DNA from: Pokkaliibacter sp046614695
Lineage (GTDB): Bacteria; Pseudomonadota; Gammaproteobacteria; Pseudomonadales; Balneatricaceae
Length of the DNA: 64,000 nucleotides
Direction: 5' to 3'
NCBI RefSeq assembly: GCF_046614695.1
Contig: NZ_JBKKHQ010000014.1
Location: 124,001 to 188,000, forward strand
The translations under genes were made by a program, and so were the position numbers. The stretch's first letter is position 1, and every line of letters begins with the position of its first letter. Below, piece after piece: positions 1-8,537 of the stretch. Under the pieces are notes generated by a model that made no database searches, was not told the origin of the DNA, and saw only the letters and a program-made list of their open reading frames with translations.

Positions 1-1
1 C

Positions 2-274
2 GAAAACCGCTTTATGCACATGGATGAACTGGCGCGCATGGGTGCCAAGGTCACCATTGATGGCAACACGGCAATTATCGAAGGTCGTGAATCCATTAAG
101 GCTGCACCTGTGATGGCAACAGACTTGCGAGCTTCCGCCAGCCTGGTGATTGCTGCGCTGGTCGCCAAGGGCGATACCGTGATTGATCGTATCTATCACA
201 TCGACCGTGGCTACGAGTGTATCGAAGAAAAATTGCAACGACTGGGCGGTAAAATCCGTCGTCTGGCGGGCTGA
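2..274 (+). CDS. murA: UDP-N-acetylglucosamine 1-carboxyvinyltransferase, 3' end (partial)
   Basis: This is the C-terminal 90 or so residues of MurA (EPSP-synthase fold), which transfers enolpyruvate from PEP to UDP-GlcNAc in the first committed step of peptidoglycan synthesis in the cytosol. The reading frame is open to the left edge, and the residues ENRFMHMDELARMG at the edge are internal to the family, so the start lies outside the window. Visible family blocks are VMATDLRASASLV and the terminal DRIYHIDRGYE segment. The gene lies 35 bases upstream of hisG, the same neighbour it has in Pseudomonas. Identification is by recall of the conserved C-terminus and is secure. Confidence 0.96.
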   Translation, partial: ENRFMHMDELARMGAKVTIDGNTAIIEGRESIKAAPVMATDLRASASLVIAALVAKGDTVIDRIYHIDRGYECIEEKLQRLGGKIRRLAG

Positions 275-309
275 TTCAGCCTGTCTGTGAATGACTGAAG
301 TTTGAAAAA

Positions 310-987
310 ATGGGTAGTGATGTGGACGTGACGATGAAACAGACCCTGACGCTGGCACTGTCAAAAGGCCGTATTCTCAAGGATACGCTGCCACTTCTGG
401 CGGCCGCTGATATTCATCCACTGGAGGATATCAGTTCCAGTCGCAAGCTGATCTTCGATACCAATCATGACCATATTAAGCTGATTGTCATTCGCGCCAC
501 TGACGTGCCCACCTACGTGGAATATGGCGCAGCGGACATGGGGATTGCGGGTAAGGATGTGTTGATGGAGCACGGAGCTCAGGAAATGTATGAACCCGTG
601 GACCTTGAAATTGCCCGCTGTCGCCTGATGACCGCCGGTATCGTAGGTGCGCCTGCAGTAAAAGGTCGTCGTCTGAAAGTGGCCACCAAGTTTGTGAACA
701 TCACCAAAGCCTATTACGCCGAGCAGGGTATTCAGGCTGATGTCATCAAGCTCTACGGTGCCATGGAGCTGGCTCCCTTGATGGGGCTGGCCGACAAGAT
801 TGTGGATATTGTCGATACTGGCAATACCCTTCGCGCTAACGGTTTGCAGCCGGAAGACATGATTGCTGATATCAGCAGTCGTCTGGTGGTGGGCAAGGCT
901 TCTATGAAAATGAAGTACCGCATGATTGAGCCCATTCTGGAAAAACTGAATGCGGCTGTGGCTGCACGTCGGGGAGAAGCTGCATGA
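310..987 (+). CDS. hisG: ATP phosphoribosyltransferase, short form (HisG)
   Basis: Catalyses ATP + PRPP to phosphoribosyl-ATP, the first step of histidine synthesis. The protein is about 217-225 residues, the short HisG class, which lacks the C-terminal regulatory domain and is known to need the HisZ subunit; no hisZ is in the window. Recognisable segments are LALSKGRIL near the N-terminus, VRATDVPTYVEYGAADMGIAGKDVL, and the PRPP-binding DTGNTLRANGL stretch near residue 170. The start is uncertain. ATG 310 has only a weak GAAG nine bases upstream; ATG 334 (MKQTLTLALSKGR) matches better where family members usually begin. The stop overlaps the hisD start by four bases, implying coupled translation. 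Confidence 0.95.
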   Translation: MGSDVDVTMKQTLTLALSKGRILKDTLPLLAAADIHPLEDISSSRKLIFDTNHDHIKLIVIRATDVPTYVEYGAADMGIAGKDVLMEHGAQEMYEPVDLEIARCRLMTAGIVGAPAVKGRRLKVATKFVNITKAYYAEQGIQADVIKLYGAMELAPLMGLADKIVDIVDTGNTLRANGLQPEDMIADISSRLVVGKASMKMKYRMIEPILEKLNAAVAARRGEAA

Positions 988-2291
988 ATGCTCCGGTGAT
1001 TCGTCGTTTGAATGCTGCTGATGCCTCTTTTGCTCAGGAGCTGGATGCGCTTTTGGCGTGGGAATCTGTGTCTGATCCCGGTGTGCAGAGCCGTGTCGAA
1101 GAAATCCTGAGTGCGGTTAAAGCGCGTGGAGATGACGCCGTTCTGGAGTTCACGGCACGTTTTGATCGCCTGGAGCCTTCTTCCATGGCAGGGCTCGAAC
1201 TGAGCCAGAGCGATATGCAGTCGGCGCTGGATAGCCTGCCCAAAGTACAGCGCGATGCACTGGAAACCGCCGCCGCTCGTGTTCGTCGATATCATGAGCG
1301 TCAGGTGCAGCCTTCCTGGTCCTATGAGGAAGACGATGGCACCTTGCTGGGACAACAGGTCACCGCGATGGATCGTGTTGGTCTTTATGTGCCTGGCGGT
1401 AAGGCAGCTTACCCTTCATCGGTATTGATGAATGCTATTCCTGCCAAAGTTGCCGGTGTGGGGGAGATCATCATGGTGGTTCCTACACCGGGTGGTGAGC
1501 GTAACCAGCTGGTGCTGGCTGCGGCTGCATTGGCGGGTGTTGATCGTGTGTTTACCATTGGTGGTGCACAGGCTGTGGCGGCGCTGGCTTACGGCACGGC
1601 TTCTGTGCCCAAGGTCGATAAGATCGTAGGGCCAGGCAACATTTATGTTGCCACAGCTAAACGTGCCGTATACGGCACCGTTGGCATCGACATGATTGCA
1701 GGGCCTTCAGAAATTCTGGTGATCTGTGATGGTCAAACCGATCCTGACTGGATTGCAATGGATCTCTTTTCCCAGGCGGAACATGACGAGCAGGCTCAGC
1801 CAATCCTGATCAGTCAGGATGCGGCCTTCCTTGAGCAGGTGCAGCAGAGTATCGCCAAGCTGTTACCGACCATGGAGCGAAAGGACATCATCCAGACCTC
1901 TCTGCAGGATAGGGCGGCCTTCATTCTGGTCGACTCCCTTGAGCAGGCCTGTGAAGTGTCTAACCGCATTGCACCAGAGCATCTGGAGCTGTCGGTGGAA
2001 GACCCGCAAGCGCTGCTGTCTCAGATTCGTCATGCCGGGGCGATCTTTATGGGTCGTTACACCGCGGAAGCTCTGGGCGATTACTGTGCGGGGCCTAATC
2101 ATGTACTGCCGACCTCCGGTACTGCGCGTTTTTCATCGCCGCTGGGTGTCTACGATTTCCAAAAGCGCAGCTCTCTGATCATGTTCTCGGAAGACGGTGC
2201 CAGTGAAGTCGGTAAAGTTGCCTCGGTATTGGCGCGTGGAGAGTACCTGACCGCTCATGCCCGTTCGGCTGAATATCGCATCAAGGACTAA
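984..2291 (+). CDS. hisD: Histidinol dehydrogenase (HisD)
   Basis: Zinc- and NAD-dependent enzyme that carries out the last two oxidations of histidine synthesis (histidinol to histidine). At 435 residues it has normal family length. Visible signatures are VPGGKAAYPSSVLM, the VGPGNIYVATAKR loop, the zinc-binding segment with Q264 and H267 (SQAEHDEQAQ), the catalytic pair E332-H333 in IAPEHLEL, and GPNHVLPT. The start ATG overlaps the hisG stop by four bases, and GGGGAG eight bases upstream serves as ribosome site. In Pseudomonas the next gene is hisC. Here hisD is followed by a bidirectional terminator and the effector cluster, so hisC must lie elsewhere or be missing. Confidence 0.97.
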   Translation: MNAPVIRRLNAADASFAQELDALLAWESVSDPGVQSRVEEILSAVKARGDDAVLEFTARFDRLEPSSMAGLELSQSDMQSALDSLPKVQRDALETAAARVRRYHERQVQPSWSYEEDDGTLLGQQVTAMDRVGLYVPGGKAAYPSSVLMNAIPAKVAGVGEIIMVVPTPGGERNQLVLAAAALAGVDRVFTIGGAQAVAALAYGTASVPKVDKIVGPGNIYVATAKRAVYGTVGIDMIAGPSEILVICDGQTDPDWIAMDLFSQAEHDEQAQPILISQDAAFLEQVQQSIAKLLPTMERKDIIQTSLQDRAAFILVDSLEQACEVSNRIAPEHLELSVEDPQALLSQIRHAGAIFMGRYTAEALGDYCAGPNHVLPTSGTARFSSPLGVYDFQKRSSLIMFSEDGASEVGKVASVLARGEYLTAHARSAEYRIKD

Positions 2292-2322
2292 ACTCAGGCC
2301 ACGGTCTGAGTTCCATGAGTAC

Positions 2323-2352
2323 AAAAAAGCCCCGATGATTCGGGGCTTTTTT
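2323..2352. terminator. Bidirectional rho-independent terminator between hisD and the first AvrE-like gene
   Basis: An inverted repeat with arms 2323-2335 (A6 then GCCCCGA) and 2340-2352 (TCGGGGC then T6) has a four-base loop. The A/T runs at both ends give a U-tract in either direction, so it can end hisD on the plus strand and the convergent effector gene on the minus strand. Confidence 0.9.
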
Positions 2353-2415
2353 ATTGCTGCTCTCAGGTATTTGACTCCTGCGTTGTAGCGCCCGCAGGAG
2401 TGCAAACAAAAGGCA

Positions 2416-5400
2416 TCAGATAATCTGCTGATGATCCTCTGCGGCCAGATCGCTGGCAGCGTTACGGGTCGATTCAGTTCCGTGAGCCAGCTGGCCACGT
2501 ACACTGAAGTGCGTTGGGATACTGGTTTCACCGTCGTTCGGGCCGTAATGGAATTTGATCTGCCCGATCAGCTTATCCATGCCCACGGTAGAGATACTGC
2601 CGCCACCAACCAGAATCTGCAGTGGTGTGAAGGTCTCTGTCAGTGAGGCACCGGAGACAACTTTGATGTCCTTGATGCGCAGGTTCTTCGGATCCTTCAT
2701 CAGGAGTGCAATGTCAGCTGCGGAGTATTGGCGAAGGGCAAGTTTGCGCTCGGCATCCGCCTTGATGTCCTGTTTCAGCTCCATCGTGACCCTGGCGCGG
2801 GCGTTGATGGAGTTTTTCATGGTGTCCATCAGGGTGCGCAGCTGCGGATCATTGGCGGCGAAAGCCTGAAGCTTCTTCGCGGTTGATACGCTTTTTTCGT
2901 GGGACAAATGCGAGAGCAGTACCTGCGTCATGGATTCCTTATCCAGACGATTCAGGTTGGTGTAAGTCGTGGAGAACTTCACTTCGCCCAGCTGGTAACT
3001 GTGGTTGGCATAGGCCAGGGCACGGCTAAGTGCAGTGTCGACTGCGTTAATAGCTGCCCATTGCTCCTTGTTCACCTCTGATTTGGTCTTGAGGAAGGTG
3101 TTAAGACGGCGCAGCTTCTCAAAATCCAGCTCACGGTCACTCAGTGGCCGGTTGAAATCTTCCTTGGTGAGCCCCTGAATTTCAGCCAGTTTTGTCAGGG
3201 AATCGCGGTCATTGAACGCACTCTCCAGCGTGGTGAGCAACTTCTGGACGTGGTCATGATTTAACGGACCAAACTGCTTGATCTGTACATCAATCTGTTT
3301 GGTTTTCGAGTCTTCAAAGCTGGCACGAATCTCTGCACCTGTGAAGGAGCCAAAGTCGTTGATCTGATGCTTGCCGTCTTTCGACGCATTAGCGGTGATA
3401 GCTGTCTGGCCATAGGCGCCGACGGCGGCACTGCCCTTGGTCAGGAAGCCTTTTTTGGTATTGGTGACATCACGTTTACCTGCTGCCGCCAGTTCTTCAT
3501 CGATGGTGCCGGCCATGCTCAGCAGGTTAGCGGTCAGCGTGGCACCAAATTCACCACGTGCCAGCATGGAAGGGTTACTGTCGTTTTGGCTCAGATCTAC
3601 ACCTGCACGTACGCCGACACGACCGGTGAGGTCCAGACTGAAGGATAGGGTGTGGCCATGTTTGCTGGCGTGATCCAGACCTTTCTTCATGATCTCCTGA
3701 GGGCTGACACCGCCATCCAGTAGTGAGTTAACAAACTCATCAATCTGCGCTTCGGAGAGAACAAATTCGATGCCCTGGCGAGAGGCGTGAGAAAGGGTGC
3801 CGGCCAGCGTCAGACCTGCACGCAGGTCCAGTGTTGCCTGACGTTTCTCGCCGGTATCGTAATGGAAGGCGTTGCTGAAGTTGGGCTCGTTAAGGTCAAT
3901 ACCCGCCATAAAGGGCAGTACGTTCTGACCAAAGAAGCCACCAGCGCTAATGCCCTGAACCTTGTTACGGCCCATATTAACGACCAGGTTGCCATCATCA
4001 CGCAGTACCGTCAGTGAACGGGCAACACCCGAACTGAGACCCGCGACGACAGAGCTGAAGATCGGTAACTGGTTGACCGGGTTATAGACGGTATTCACGC
4101 CGCCTTCGTAAGAGCGCCCAAAGGAAATGGATTCCCCTTCGCGCAGGGCGCTGATGATTTCCTTCATGGCGCCGCGTAACTCTTCTTTGGATGGGGCATC
4201 CAGCGCTGAACGGCTGGTCATGGCCACGCCATGATCTTCCTTGCTGAAGGCTTTGCCAAAGCTCTTGATCGTATCGTAGTTGGCTTCGATGTCGTTGTAG
4301 TCGGCATGGCCCATTTCGGTGGCCATGCGCACATCGCTGTTGCGATATTGCTGATCGCGCAGGTTAACAAAATCGGCACGAATGCGGTCCATCTGGTTCT
4401 TGGTGGGTGAGGCGTGACCATTCATCACATCCTCCATGCGCACCAGCATCTCACTGACCTTGTGCAGTGTCAGTGTGTTCAGCGCCAGACGTGCCTTGGC
4501 AAGGCTAGCTTTATCCGCCGTGTCACGCTGACGGCCGAAAGGAATATCAGGTCGGCTGTGCCCAAGCTGCACATTACGCTCGGAGAGAAGGTTCAAGAGC
4601 GCAGCGGTGGCACTCTGATCATCAGTCATGCCGCTGAGATTCCAGATATTTCTGAGCTCAGTCGTCAGGTTATGCCCCTTGGTATGGGACATCCGTTCCT
4701 GATGCTTGGGATGAGGCTTGGCCTTGATCTGGCCATGGGCATCCACCACCTTGGCTTTGGCGGCGACCAGCGACAGGGTATGCAGTGAGCTTCGGTCCAG
4801 CTCATCACGCAGCAGGGTGATTTCATCCAGCATACGCTGGAAATCCTGGCTGGCCTTGGCCGTTTCCGGATTGAGGGAGTTAGTGGGCAGTCTGCTGGCG
4901 AAACTCTCCAGCGTATTGACCCGCTCGGTCATATTGCCGCGCTTGGGCAGGTTATGAGTCTGCAGTGCATCCAGCTCATAGTGCAGGCTCACGCTTTCAT
5001 CGTAGAGCGGGCGCAAGCCTTCGCGGCCACGGAAGGCGTGTTGAATGGCATCACCCGCAATTTTCATCGAGCGGGGAACTTCCATCGTCGGTTTAAAGTA
5101 ATGGGCACGCAGACGATCACGGAAGCGGCTTTGTACCTTGCCGCGCTCTGCATTGGGAGAGCCGACAATACTGGCGGTCACATTCAGGGAGCGACCGTGA
5201 ACCGTCTTGGTTTTCATGCTGGTTTGCAGACGGTCAAAGGCTTCATCAAAGCGTGTGCGGCGGGTGACGTCCGGGTCTTGCCCCTGATGATTCTCCAGCG
5301 CCGTCCAGCGGCCATTCTGTACGGAGAAATGGTCGTTGCCACGGGTCATGGTCAGCTTGCTGTCACCATCCACGGAAAGGTGGAAGGGCTCGCCCTCAGC

Positions 5401-8139
5401 GAAGTCATGCTCGCGGGCGAAGGGCATCTGTTGCCAGCTAATGTCATTGGGATCTTTGCGACGCCACTGATCCGGCGTCATCATGTAGGCGTCGCCCTGT
5501 TCTGTCAGGGCGATCAGGTTCTCGTTCTCGTCAAACTGTACCTGCTTCAGGGTCTGATCTGCAGGAATGCCTCTCTTGGTCAGGGCTTCGGGCGTACCCA
5601 GCGCGCCGTGGTAAGCACGGGAGTGGGAGACGACCCTGATATTGCCTTCGGCATTCAGGCCAACATATTCATGGGAGTTAACGATAGCGGCAGAGACGTA
5701 GTTGTCGTCAGCCTTGCCACCCTTGAGCTGAGGGCCAAACCCTGGCTTGTTGCGCTGGATGCCCAGCTCATAGATGTTGGCACCCATAAACTGACTGTTG
5801 GTGCCTTCGGTGTAGTCGAGTGAGCGGATCTGGCCGCCCTGCAGTACATAACTGAAACCATCCAGGCCGCGGCTCACCTCGCGTACATCACCGGTCTGCA
5901 TTTCCTGCCAGTTTTTGGTCAGCGCATCGCGGTACTGTAGCTTGCCGTCATTGACGCGCAGGGAACCAAAACGGTCAAAGTGTACGGTTCTGCTATTCGG
6001 GTTCTCAGTTTCAAGGCCCTGAGAGTTGTAAGTTGCCAGGGCATCACCCAGGTTCCAGCCCACGCCGAAGTCGCCACGGGCGACTTCCGGACAAGAGTGC
6101 GGATGCTCGTTACCACCTTTCAGAATCGCATTGAGGACGCCTTTGCCGTCGGTGAAGAAGCCAGCAAGACGGTGTTCCTTGTCATACTCACGGAAACCGG
6201 AAGTGTGGTGGCGCATCGGGATCGGACGCTCGTTGCCGGCGTTGGCGGTGACTTCATCCACGGTCAGCGAGTAAAACTCCCCATGACCATCAGCGATGTA
6301 CATATGGTCACCACTGATCGCGATATTCTGCGGAATCCCGGCATCGGCCGTCAGCTCATGGCCGATGATGTTGTGGGCCATTAAGCGCAGGTTCGATGTG
6401 ATGGTATTCGGTGTGCCGTCATCATTCCGGGTCGTGATGCTGACCCTGGCATCACCGTTGGGACCTTTCTGCAGAACGATCAGGCGGCCATCGGCATCCA
6501 TGTGATGGCTGACGATCGGCTGATCCGACATAAAGAGCGGCTCATCCGGATTGTTCAGATTGGAGACGCTGTAATGTGTACCGTCATGAACAACGCCGGT
6601 TACCTGATTGGCATTACTACTGAGATGTGACCAGCTTTGGCCATCATGAATCTCAAAGTTTTCCCAGCGCGAAGCCCCGAAATTGAACTGTTTCAGCTCG
6701 CCATTATGCATCTTGAAGGCATTGTCGCCGTCACGATGAATACCATGCACATGAGCATCGTGATGGAAGTCCGGTGCATCCAGTTTGACCCCGGTGTTAA
6801 CGACAGAAGCAGCAAGGACGCTGTGATAGGCGGCCATGCCGAGTTCATCGCTGCGCACGTGATGGGTGAAACCGTCGTTATCGCGCAGAATAGCGCGACT
6901 TTCGCCCGTCCTTGCCGACCCCGAGTTGGAGCTTTGCACCATGTTAAAGGTACGACCATGAGCACCAACGGTTTTGCTCAGCAGTTCGCGCATTTGAGGA
7001 GAGGTGTCGGTATTGAACTCAAGCTGGCCTTTGTCGCCTTTTTTGAGATCAAACTGGACGCCTTTGCCGAACAGCGGTGGCAGCTCCTCTGGTTTAGCGC
7101 GGAATTTCTGCAAGCGGGTGGTCGGCGTGCCATCGGAGTGATGGGTTGCCCAGTAGTTCAGGCGTCTGAACGGGTTTTTGCTATGGGCCGCTTCTGCGGA
7201 TGCTGAGCTATCCGTTGAGGAAGAGCTGCTGCTGGAAGAGGACGTTTCAGTCTGACCGCTGGCCTGTGAGGACGAGCCCGATGAGCTGGTGCCCTGCGAG
7301 CTATGGCTATCATGGCGCTCAAGGGGATTGGGTTGAACCGCATCACGGGAGATCCGGTTACGTGAGCGTTCCGGAACGTTGGGCCGCTCATCATCCACGA
7401 TGCCGCCATGCATCATCATGTCCTGCGGTGTTAAGGCATTGCGGCTGCTCTGGCCGTTATTGCTGAAAATGCCAAAGGGGTCGCCACCGCTACTCAGGGG
7501 CGCAAAAGGATCGTTGGGGTCAAATCCTCCACGCTCATTGTTATCCTCGAAACGAACCTGCTTACCTTTCGGGTCGTTCTTGTGAACATTCAGTGGGCGC
7601 ACGAAGTCGTCACTGACCTCTGAATGACCACTGCCTGCGACCGATTCGCGAGAGGCGTTTTCCAGCTGATCCAATGGCCGTTGCTGAGCAGGCGCTTCCG
7701 GCTCTTTCTGGCGTGTTGTGTACGGGGTGGGGGCTTTGCCCTGAGGCATGTCCTCATAGCGTCTGCCGGTCAGCTGCTCCTGCATGACTGGTGCTTTACC
7801 GGTCGGCATCATTTCATAGGGCGAGCCCACCAGACGGTCCTGGGGTTGTGGCGCCAGTCCGGGCGTATCGCTGCGGGTGGACGTTTCCTGTTTCTTGGGT
7901 GAGCGCAGGCTTTCTGCCAGACGGGTGAAATGGCGAAAGCGCACCTTCTGATGCTGGTCATTCCCATTCTGTGAGACCTGGGGCGGCTGGCCGGAATTAT
8001 TTCCCAGATTTTCCACAGCATCAGGGCGTGATGATGCTGTCTGCTGCTGATTGAGATGACTTTTCTTTTTTCCATGGTGCTCGGAGGATTCCACCCCCGA
8101 CGCCGGTGAATTACGGAAAAGATTAATTAACTTGCTCAC
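2416..8139 (-). CDS. AvrE/DspE-family type III effector-like giant protein (paralogue A)
   Basis: A 1907-residue protein. Its C-terminal third resembles DspE/AvrE (for example QLGEVKFSTTYTNLNRL, ANDPQLRTLMDTMKN, and DPKNLRIKDIKVV). Known AvrE-family members are injected into plant cells by the Hrp type III system and have been reported to form water/solute channels; that role is inferred here. Layout: Ser/Gln-rich disordered N-terminus (1 to about 315, poly-Ser near 300-315), shared NPFRRLNYWATHHSDG block near 318, probable beta-propeller about 340-980 (HSCPE near 680), helical middle with RDRLRAHYF near 1004, DHGVAMTSRSALDA near 1301, then a beta-rich C-terminal region. I chose GTG 8139, ten bases after AAAGG. 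A longer TTG start at 8289 would lie upstream of the promoter, and GTG puts the ASSRPDAV motif at residue 35 as in B and C. ATG 8205 is possible but has no ribosome site. Confidence 0.88.
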   Translation of the reverse strand: MSKLINLFRNSPASGVESSEHHGKKKSHLNQQQTASSRPDAVENLGNNSGQPPQVSQNGNDQHQKVRFRHFTRLAESLRSPKKQETSTRSDTPGLAPQPQDRLVGSPYEMMPTGKAPVMQEQLTGRRYEDMPQGKAPTPYTTRQKEPEAPAQQRPLDQLENASRESVAGSGHSEVSDDFVRPLNVHKNDPKGKQVRFEDNNERGGFDPNDPFAPLSSGGDPFGIFSNNGQSSRNALTPQDMMMHGGIVDDERPNVPERSRNRISRDAVQPNPLERHDSHSSQGTSSSGSSSQASGQTETSSSSSSSSSTDSSASAEAAHSKNPFRRLNYWATHHSDGTPTTRLQKFRAKPEELPPLFGKGVQFDLKKGDKGQLEFNTDTSPQMRELLSKTVGAHGRTFNMVQSSNSGSARTGESRAILRDNDGFTHHVRSDELGMAAYHSVLAASVVNTGVKLDAPDFHHDAHVHGIHRDGDNAFKMHNGELKQFNFGASRWENFEIHDGQSWSHLSSNANQVTGVVHDGTHYSVSNLNNPDEPLFMSDQPIVSHHMDADGRLIVLQKGPNGDARVSITTRNDDGTPNTITSNLRLMAHNIIGHELTADAGIPQNIAISGDHMYIADGHGEFYSLTVDEVTANAGNERPIPMRHHTSGFREYDKEHRLAGFFTDGKGVLNAILKGGNEHPHSCPEVARGDFGVGWNLGDALATYNSQGLETENPNSRTVHFDRFGSLRVNDGKLQYRDALTKNWQEMQTGDVREVSRGLDGFSYVLQGGQIRSLDYTEGTNSQFMGANIYELGIQRNKPGFGPQLKGGKADDNYVSAAIVNSHEYVGLNAEGNIRVVSHSRAYHGALGTPEALTKRGIPADQTLKQVQFDENENLIALTEQGDAYMMTPDQWRRKDPNDISWQQMPFAREHDFAEGEPFHLSVDGDSKLTMTRGNDHFSVQNGRWTALENHQGQDPDVTRRTRFDEAFDRLQTSMKTKTVHGRSLNVTASIVGSPNAERGKVQSRFRDRLRAHYFKPTMEVPRSMKIAGDAIQHAFRGREGLRPLYDESVSLHYELDALQTHNLPKRGNMTERVNTLESFASRLPTNSLNPETAKASQDFQRMLDEITLLRDELDRSSLHTLSLVAAKAKVVDAHGQIKAKPHPKHQERMSHTKGHNLTTELRNIWNLSGMTDDQSATAALLNLLSERNVQLGHSRPDIPFGRQRDTADKASLAKARLALNTLTLHKVSEMLVRMEDVMNGHASPTKNQMDRIRADFVNLRDQQYRNSDVRMATEMGHADYNDIEANYDTIKSFGKAFSKEDHGVAMTSRSALDAPSKEELRGAMKEIISALREGESISFGRSYEGGVNTVYNPVNQLPIFSSVVAGLSSGVARSLTVLRDDGNLVVNMGRNKVQGISAGGFFGQNVLPFMAGIDLNEPNFSNAFHYDTGEKRQATLDLRAGLTLAGTLSHASRQGIEFVLSEAQIDEFVNSLLDGGVSPQEIMKKGLDHASKHGHTLSFSLDLTGRVGVRAGVDLSQNDSNPSMLARGEFGATLTANLLSMAGTIDEELAAAGKRDVTNTKKGFLTKGSAAVGAYGQTAITANASKDGKHQINDFGSFTGAEIRASFEDSKTKQIDVQIKQFGPLNHDHVQKLLTTLESAFNDRDSLTKLAEIQGLTKEDFNRPLSDRELDFEKLRRLNTFLKTKSEVNKEQWAAINAVDTALSRALAYANHSYQLGEVKFSTTYTNLNRLDKESMTQVLLSHLSHEKSVSTAKKLQAFAANDPQLRTLMDTMKNSINARARVTMELKQDIKADAERKLALRQYSAADIALLMKDPKNLRIKDIKVVSGASLTETFTPLQILVGGGSISTVGMDKLIGQIKFHYGPNDGETSIPTHFSVRGQLAHGTESTRNAASDLAAEDHQQII

Positions 8140-8246
8140 GGCCGCCAGTCCTTTAAAAACTTTCTCTTCGATAGCTATCGTCTCTGGTGGCCGTAATTCT
8201 TCCATGCTCGGCGTTTCAGAGAGACCTAGTAGATCATCAGATACCC

Positions 8247-8274
8247 TATGTACTGTTGTGAGTGGTTTAGTTCC
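8247..8274 (-). promoter_or_regulatory. Putative hrp box (HrpL-type promoter) of paralogue A
   Basis: On the minus strand this reads GGAACT, 15 bases, GTACATA. The HrpL consensus known from Pseudomonas and Erwinia is GGAACC-N15/16-CCACNNA. The -35 half matches 5 of 6, and the -10 half keeps the central AC and final A. It ends 107 bases before the GTG start at 8139. Function is inferred from similarity and from matching boxes before paralogues C and D. Confidence 0.6.
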
Positions 8275-8470
8275 GACGAAAAGTTGCAAATTTAGGTTGT
8301 TTTTTGTGCTTAAAAATCAACCAGTCGGTTAGATGCACGTTCAGGGGAAAATACCGTCAGGTTTCCGGCGTTTTTAACGTATTTATCTGTCTTTTGGCGT
8401 GTTAGAGGTGGCTGTTTGTCAGGCTGAGGGCTGACTTGATGCCGGAAAATAAAAGGGGCTAAGCCAGATG

Positions 8471-8504
8471 AAAAAAAGCAGGTGTCTCCTTGAGACACCT
8501 GCTT
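8471..8504 (-). terminator. Rho-independent terminator of paralogue B
   Basis: A 13-base-pair stem (8476-8488 with 8492-8504, three-base loop) is followed on the minus strand by a T7 run (8471-8477). It lies 34 bases after the stop codon of the effector gene ending at 8538 and separates it from paralogue A. Confidence 0.93.
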
Positions 8505-8537
8505 GGTAAAAGCCAGTATTCAGGCTTGTCGAAGGGT

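Noticed and set aside
4954..5823. Long open frame (289 codons) on the plus strand opposite paralogue A, and similar ones opposite B, C and D
   Set aside because: The encoded sequences show no family features, and their length is explained by the codon bias of the real minus-strand genes.
7200..7250. Poly-serine tract in paralogue A as a simple-sequence phase-variation site
   Set aside because: The serine codons are mixed, so there is no uniform nucleotide repeat that could slip.
8140..8289. N-terminal extension of paralogue A from TTG 8289
   Set aside because: It would begin upstream of the hrp box at 8274-8247, has no ribosome site, and breaks the alignment of N-terminal motifs with B and C.
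8418..8436. GTCAG-N8-CTGAC inverted repeat upstream of paralogue A
   Set aside because: Orientation of the arms is opposite to the TGAC-N7-GTCA dyad of B and C, and it lies far from the A promoter box, closer to the terminator of B; probably coincidental.
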